DNA from: Gordionus sp. m RMFG-2023
Lineage: Eukaryota; Nematomorpha; Gordioida; Chordodea; Parachordodidae
DNA length: 64,000 nt
Reading direction: 5' to 3'
NCBI RefSeq assembly: GCF_954871325.1
Contig: NC_088779.1
Coordinates: forward strand, 28,630,869 to 28,694,868
Program-made: the position numbers and the translations under genes
Notes under the pieces: generated by a model
What the model was told of the DNA's origin: nothing
Seen by the model: the letters and a program-made list of their open reading frames with translations, nothing else
The model's database searches: none
Part shown: piece by piece, positions 61,061 to 64,000 of the stretch
How the letters are laid out: every line of letters begins with the position of its first letter
How positions within the stretch are numbered: the stretch's first letter is position 1

Positions 61061-61539
61061 ACCCTATGAATTCGCAGCTGACTTTTGTGTCATTTATCAT
61101 TTTCATTAAAAAATAATAATAGAAAACCCAAATATATATTATTATTTTAAGTTCAAAAGTTCGTGGCAAAATTTTCAAAAAAAAAAATCACAGAGTGACT
61201 AGGAATGGCCTTTCGGTTAAAGTCAAAAAAAATTTTAAAAAACGAACATCAAAAATTATACATTGAAAAATAACTCGTAGACTGAAGAAGAAGAAAATTT
61301 GTGGCTAACTTATTATTAGAAAATATTTATTAAAAAACACACAACACGATTCAAAGAAAAGGCAGTTAGAAGTAGAGTCTGGTAAAGGGTGGATTTGGAG
61401 CCCATCCGCCTATACCTTTAACGGATGTGGGTGGGCAGGTTAAAATTTTATAAAATCACGGACCTGGTCTGTGAATTTGAAATATTCTTCAGACGAAATA
61501 AACAGAATGTATGTAAATATGTTAGCGTCAATGTGTTTT
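61061..61539. other. AT-rich stretch with GC-motif fragment
   Basis: At about 61380-61480 a patch (GGAGCCCATCCGCC, GGATGTGGGTGGGCAGG) resembles the ends of the hAT element at 25474-27037. No gene. Confidence 0.4.
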
Positions 61540-61856
61540 TCCCATGCAATGTTATTTTTTTTCTACTTTATCAGATTTTACCGAAATGATATTCTATCAT
61601 GTTTGGAATACCCTATCATATGAATTGTAGACAATTTTGCTGTTAACCTTCGAGTCATTTGTAATTTATATTAAAAAAAATATGTATGGAAAATTTAATA
61701 TAAAAATTATTATTTAGGTTTCTAAAGTTTACTAGAAAAATTGCCTAAAATTCATAGGGTAGGTATTTCAAACATGATGGCAATTTTTATATTTTAAAAA
61801 ATGCGTTCATAAAAAAAATGATTTGAAGTTGAAAAAAATAACATATTGCCTGAAAG
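61540..61856. repeat. Fold-back (palindromic) repeat element
   Basis: The left arm includes GCAATGTTATTTTTTTTC, ATCATGTTTGGAATACC and CTATCATATGAATTGTAG. The right arm holds their inverses (CATAGGGTAGGTATTTCAAA, CATGATGGCAATTTTTATA, GTTGAAAAAAATAACATATTGC). One arm also occurs at about 22665-22758. It is a MITE-like palindrome with no open frame. Confidence 0.5.
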
Positions 61857-62569
61857 AAACATATTGCATATTGATGCTAACATACATAAACTTAGGTAAG
61901 CCTCCTTCCTATAAATGAAATTTTATTCGACAATTTATGTTGATATTGAAACATCAAGTGGAAAAAAATATTTAAATTGGGAAAAATTCAATGTCTATTT
62001 TCCATTTTAAATCAATAAATTTAATTTTCACATTTTTAACGATACTTATATAGGAAATAAAATTTAAATTCCCTTTAAAGGACATGTAAAAATACTTTAA
62101 AACCTTTCCTTTTAAAGTCTTAATTTAATCCTGATTAAATAAAACAATAATCTTCATGTGATCATATTAAACTTAGAAATAGACTCTTTTTTTTTACATG
62201 TGACTTTGGAATGGAAGATAAAGTACCTGCGTGTAAATAAAGGCTGCTACTAATTTACCCGTAAACAGAGATCAGCTGACACGTCCCTAAACCCGACCCG
62301 GTTATACGGGCCGGATTTTTTCAAACGGGCCGAGCATATAATTTTAAAATCTAGCTATAAAAATTGAAAACAAAGATATTTCGAACAGGTCTCTGCTCAT
62401 AAATGTAAAATTATTTTTTTAAAAAAAAAAAAAAAATTGTAGCTCAAATTGGCTTCATCTTATATATATAAAAAAAATTGGACCTGTTTTAATTCTATCG
62501 AAAGAAGGCTTCTGAGGAGGCATTAAGTTAGTAAGACAATTAAGTCTTTTAATTTGAGGTGGCCGCGGG
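61857..62569. other. AT-rich stretch with a GGCC-motif fragment
   Basis: At 62275-62395 a fragment (CAGAGATCAGCTGAC, ACCCGACCCGG, GGGCCGG, then TAGCTATAAAAATTGAAAAC) belongs to the GGCCGGGCC-motif family. The rest shows nothing recognisable. Confidence 0.4.
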
Positions 62570-64000
62570 CCGTGAGTGTGAATAAATTTTAAATTCCAAG
62601 GCGTGACTGGGCGTGACGGGCCTTCCCAAAATTTTCACCCGGCGTGATCGGACGTGAACATAAATTTCCCGTGAATCACGGAAATTTTAATTTTAAAATT
62701 GTTTTTTTTTATAAATATAAATTTGCAATTTTAATAATTATATTATATATTTTCCTATTTTAATTTAGTTCCTTTTTTTAAAAAAAAGAATAATTTATGA
62801 AAATTAAAAATCTTCCGCATTTTATAAACAACATCCGGTATCATTTCGTTACTTCTATTTTCTTTTTATGTTTTTTTTATCGCGAGACTTTATGCTAAAT
62901 TTTGCTTAAACATTTTACAGAAAAGTCAGTTATATTTTATTTGTAAAGATCTTCAATCTTTAAATGCAACAGAAAGTGAAGGATTTTACAAGCTAGGCCA
63001 AGAGATAAATGTTGGTGTTACATATGGATAACAAAATATAAAAGTTGTGAACCGAAAAACTCTCATGAATACTATAGGTTTAAAAATATACCATGAAATA
63101 AAATTTAAGATTAAAGGCATGATCATTGTCCATAATCACTAATATTTGGATGGATGACTATAAAAATCTAAGTTTTTTAACCATTATAGGACATATTATC
63201 ATTAAGGATTTTAAATTAAAAACATTTGTTTTGGCCACAAGGGTAATGGATAAAAAAATGTCAAAATTAAAAGTGCAGTCAACTCAATTTTAGGAGAATA
63301 TACAGAAGTAGAAAATTACTTTTAAAAATGTATAGTTGTGACTTGTGAGTGATAACGGAGCAAATCTTGTAAGTGCATTCAAAGATGACAAAACGCTAGC
63401 ATGTATATGCCATATACAAATAATATTATGCATTATGTTTTTGACAATTGTTTAATTGAAATAGCCTTAAATATAAATGGTGTAAAAAAAATAGTACAAT
63501 ATTTCAAACAATCTACAGCTAATAGCAAACTAAACCACAACCTTAAACAAGATGTAACAGCGAGAATAACGAGATGGAACTCTGTATATATCATGATGCA
63601 GAGTTTCTTAAAATCATATTCTGAAATACAGGCGTACTTGTTTAGCAAGCAAGAATTAAATAGATTAAACACAATTGGTATCAGCATCATACGCGAGTTA
63701 GATAAATTTTTATCAATATTTAAAGAATGCTCGGATAATCTGAGAGCATATTCTCGTCCCACAATAAATGAAGTTTGTCTATGGAAACAAAAATTAGTAA
63801 AATTTTGTTAACCTTCTGAACGTGATACAATAATAATCAAAATATTAATATACAGAACAAGATTTCTTTTAAAAGATTATTATGCAGCAACTACATAGGG
63901 TAGGCTTAATTCTACGTATAATTTAAAGAAGAAAATAATATATATAAAACAATCTTAAAAATGCTAAATGATATAAAATTAGATGATATGCATAAGTCAA
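62560..64000 (+). mobile_element. hAT transposon, degraded, running off the window
   Basis: A GC-motif left end (GGCCGCGGGCCGTGAGTGTG, GGCGTGACTGGGCGTGACGG, GGCGTGATCGGACGTGAAC) precedes a transposase gene, the layout of other hAT elements here. The right end lies beyond the window. The exact left terminus and duplication were not determined. Confidence 0.6.
63135..63900 (+). pseudogene. hAT transposase relic, middle part
   Basis: TNIWMDDYKNLSFLTIIGHI at about 63140-63200 matches the conserved W-DDY catalytic-region pattern of hAT transposases and is followed by FKLKTFVLATRVMDKKMS. Further on, CICH/PYTNNIMHYVFDN and VKKIVQYFKQST lie in the 136-codon frame 63401-63811, then SKLNHNLKQDVTARITRWNS with the conserved RWNS, and LDKFLSIFKECSDNLRAYSR. 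At about 63830-63895 IIIKILIYRTRFLLKDYYAA follows, ending in a stop. Frames change between about 63290 and 63430 and after 63811, so the gene is broken by at least two shifts and a few stops. The C-terminal dimerisation domain would lie outside the window. Confidence 0.75.

Overview
The window is AT-rich, intron-containing animal DNA. It holds one complete conserved gene: the alpha subunit of the cytosolic chaperonin TRiC/CCT (TCP1, also called CCT1), on the minus strand, 12 exons over 41991-56516. Protein details (for example [11 protein letters not shown] near the C-terminus) fit an invertebrate and are compatible with an arthropod. I cannot name the species. A second probable gene is a single-exon, 191-residue, dibasic-rich secreted propeptide at 29984-30559 on the plus strand, which looks like a neuropeptide precursor of a family I do not recognise.

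Nearly everything else is transposon debris. Left part (1-11.7 kb): a gag-like retroelement fossil with inverted duplicated ends, split by a 730-bp hAT-type element, then two broken gypsy/Ty3 fossils (about 4.3-6.4 kb and 7.8-11.7 kb). Middle (12-41 kb): long AT-rich stretches with small hAT-type MITEs, a composite hAT/gypsy locus at 25.1-27.2 kb, the propeptide gene, a compact non-autonomous LTR element with intact ends (37714-39865) and a degenerate repeat cluster. Right part (42-64 kb): TCP1, whose introns 5 and 6 are swollen to 4.8 and 4.1 kb by transposons, then more MITE fragments and a degraded hAT transposase gene cut off by the window end.

hAT-type elements dominate. At least a dozen insertions can be delimited by inverted termini and exact or near-exact 8-bp target-site duplications. 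Two are nested in informative ways: one MITE has jumped in reverse orientation into a copy of itself (47629-48948), and a 1.7-kb hAT has jumped into a different 2.7-kb TIR transposon that carries remains of an unusual protein (49619-54078). Each MITE family carries its own short motif repeated many times towards its ends, reminiscent of the subterminal transposase-binding repeats of maize Ac/Ds.

I saw no operons, CRISPR arrays, convincing tRNA or rRNA genes, or further complete host genes.
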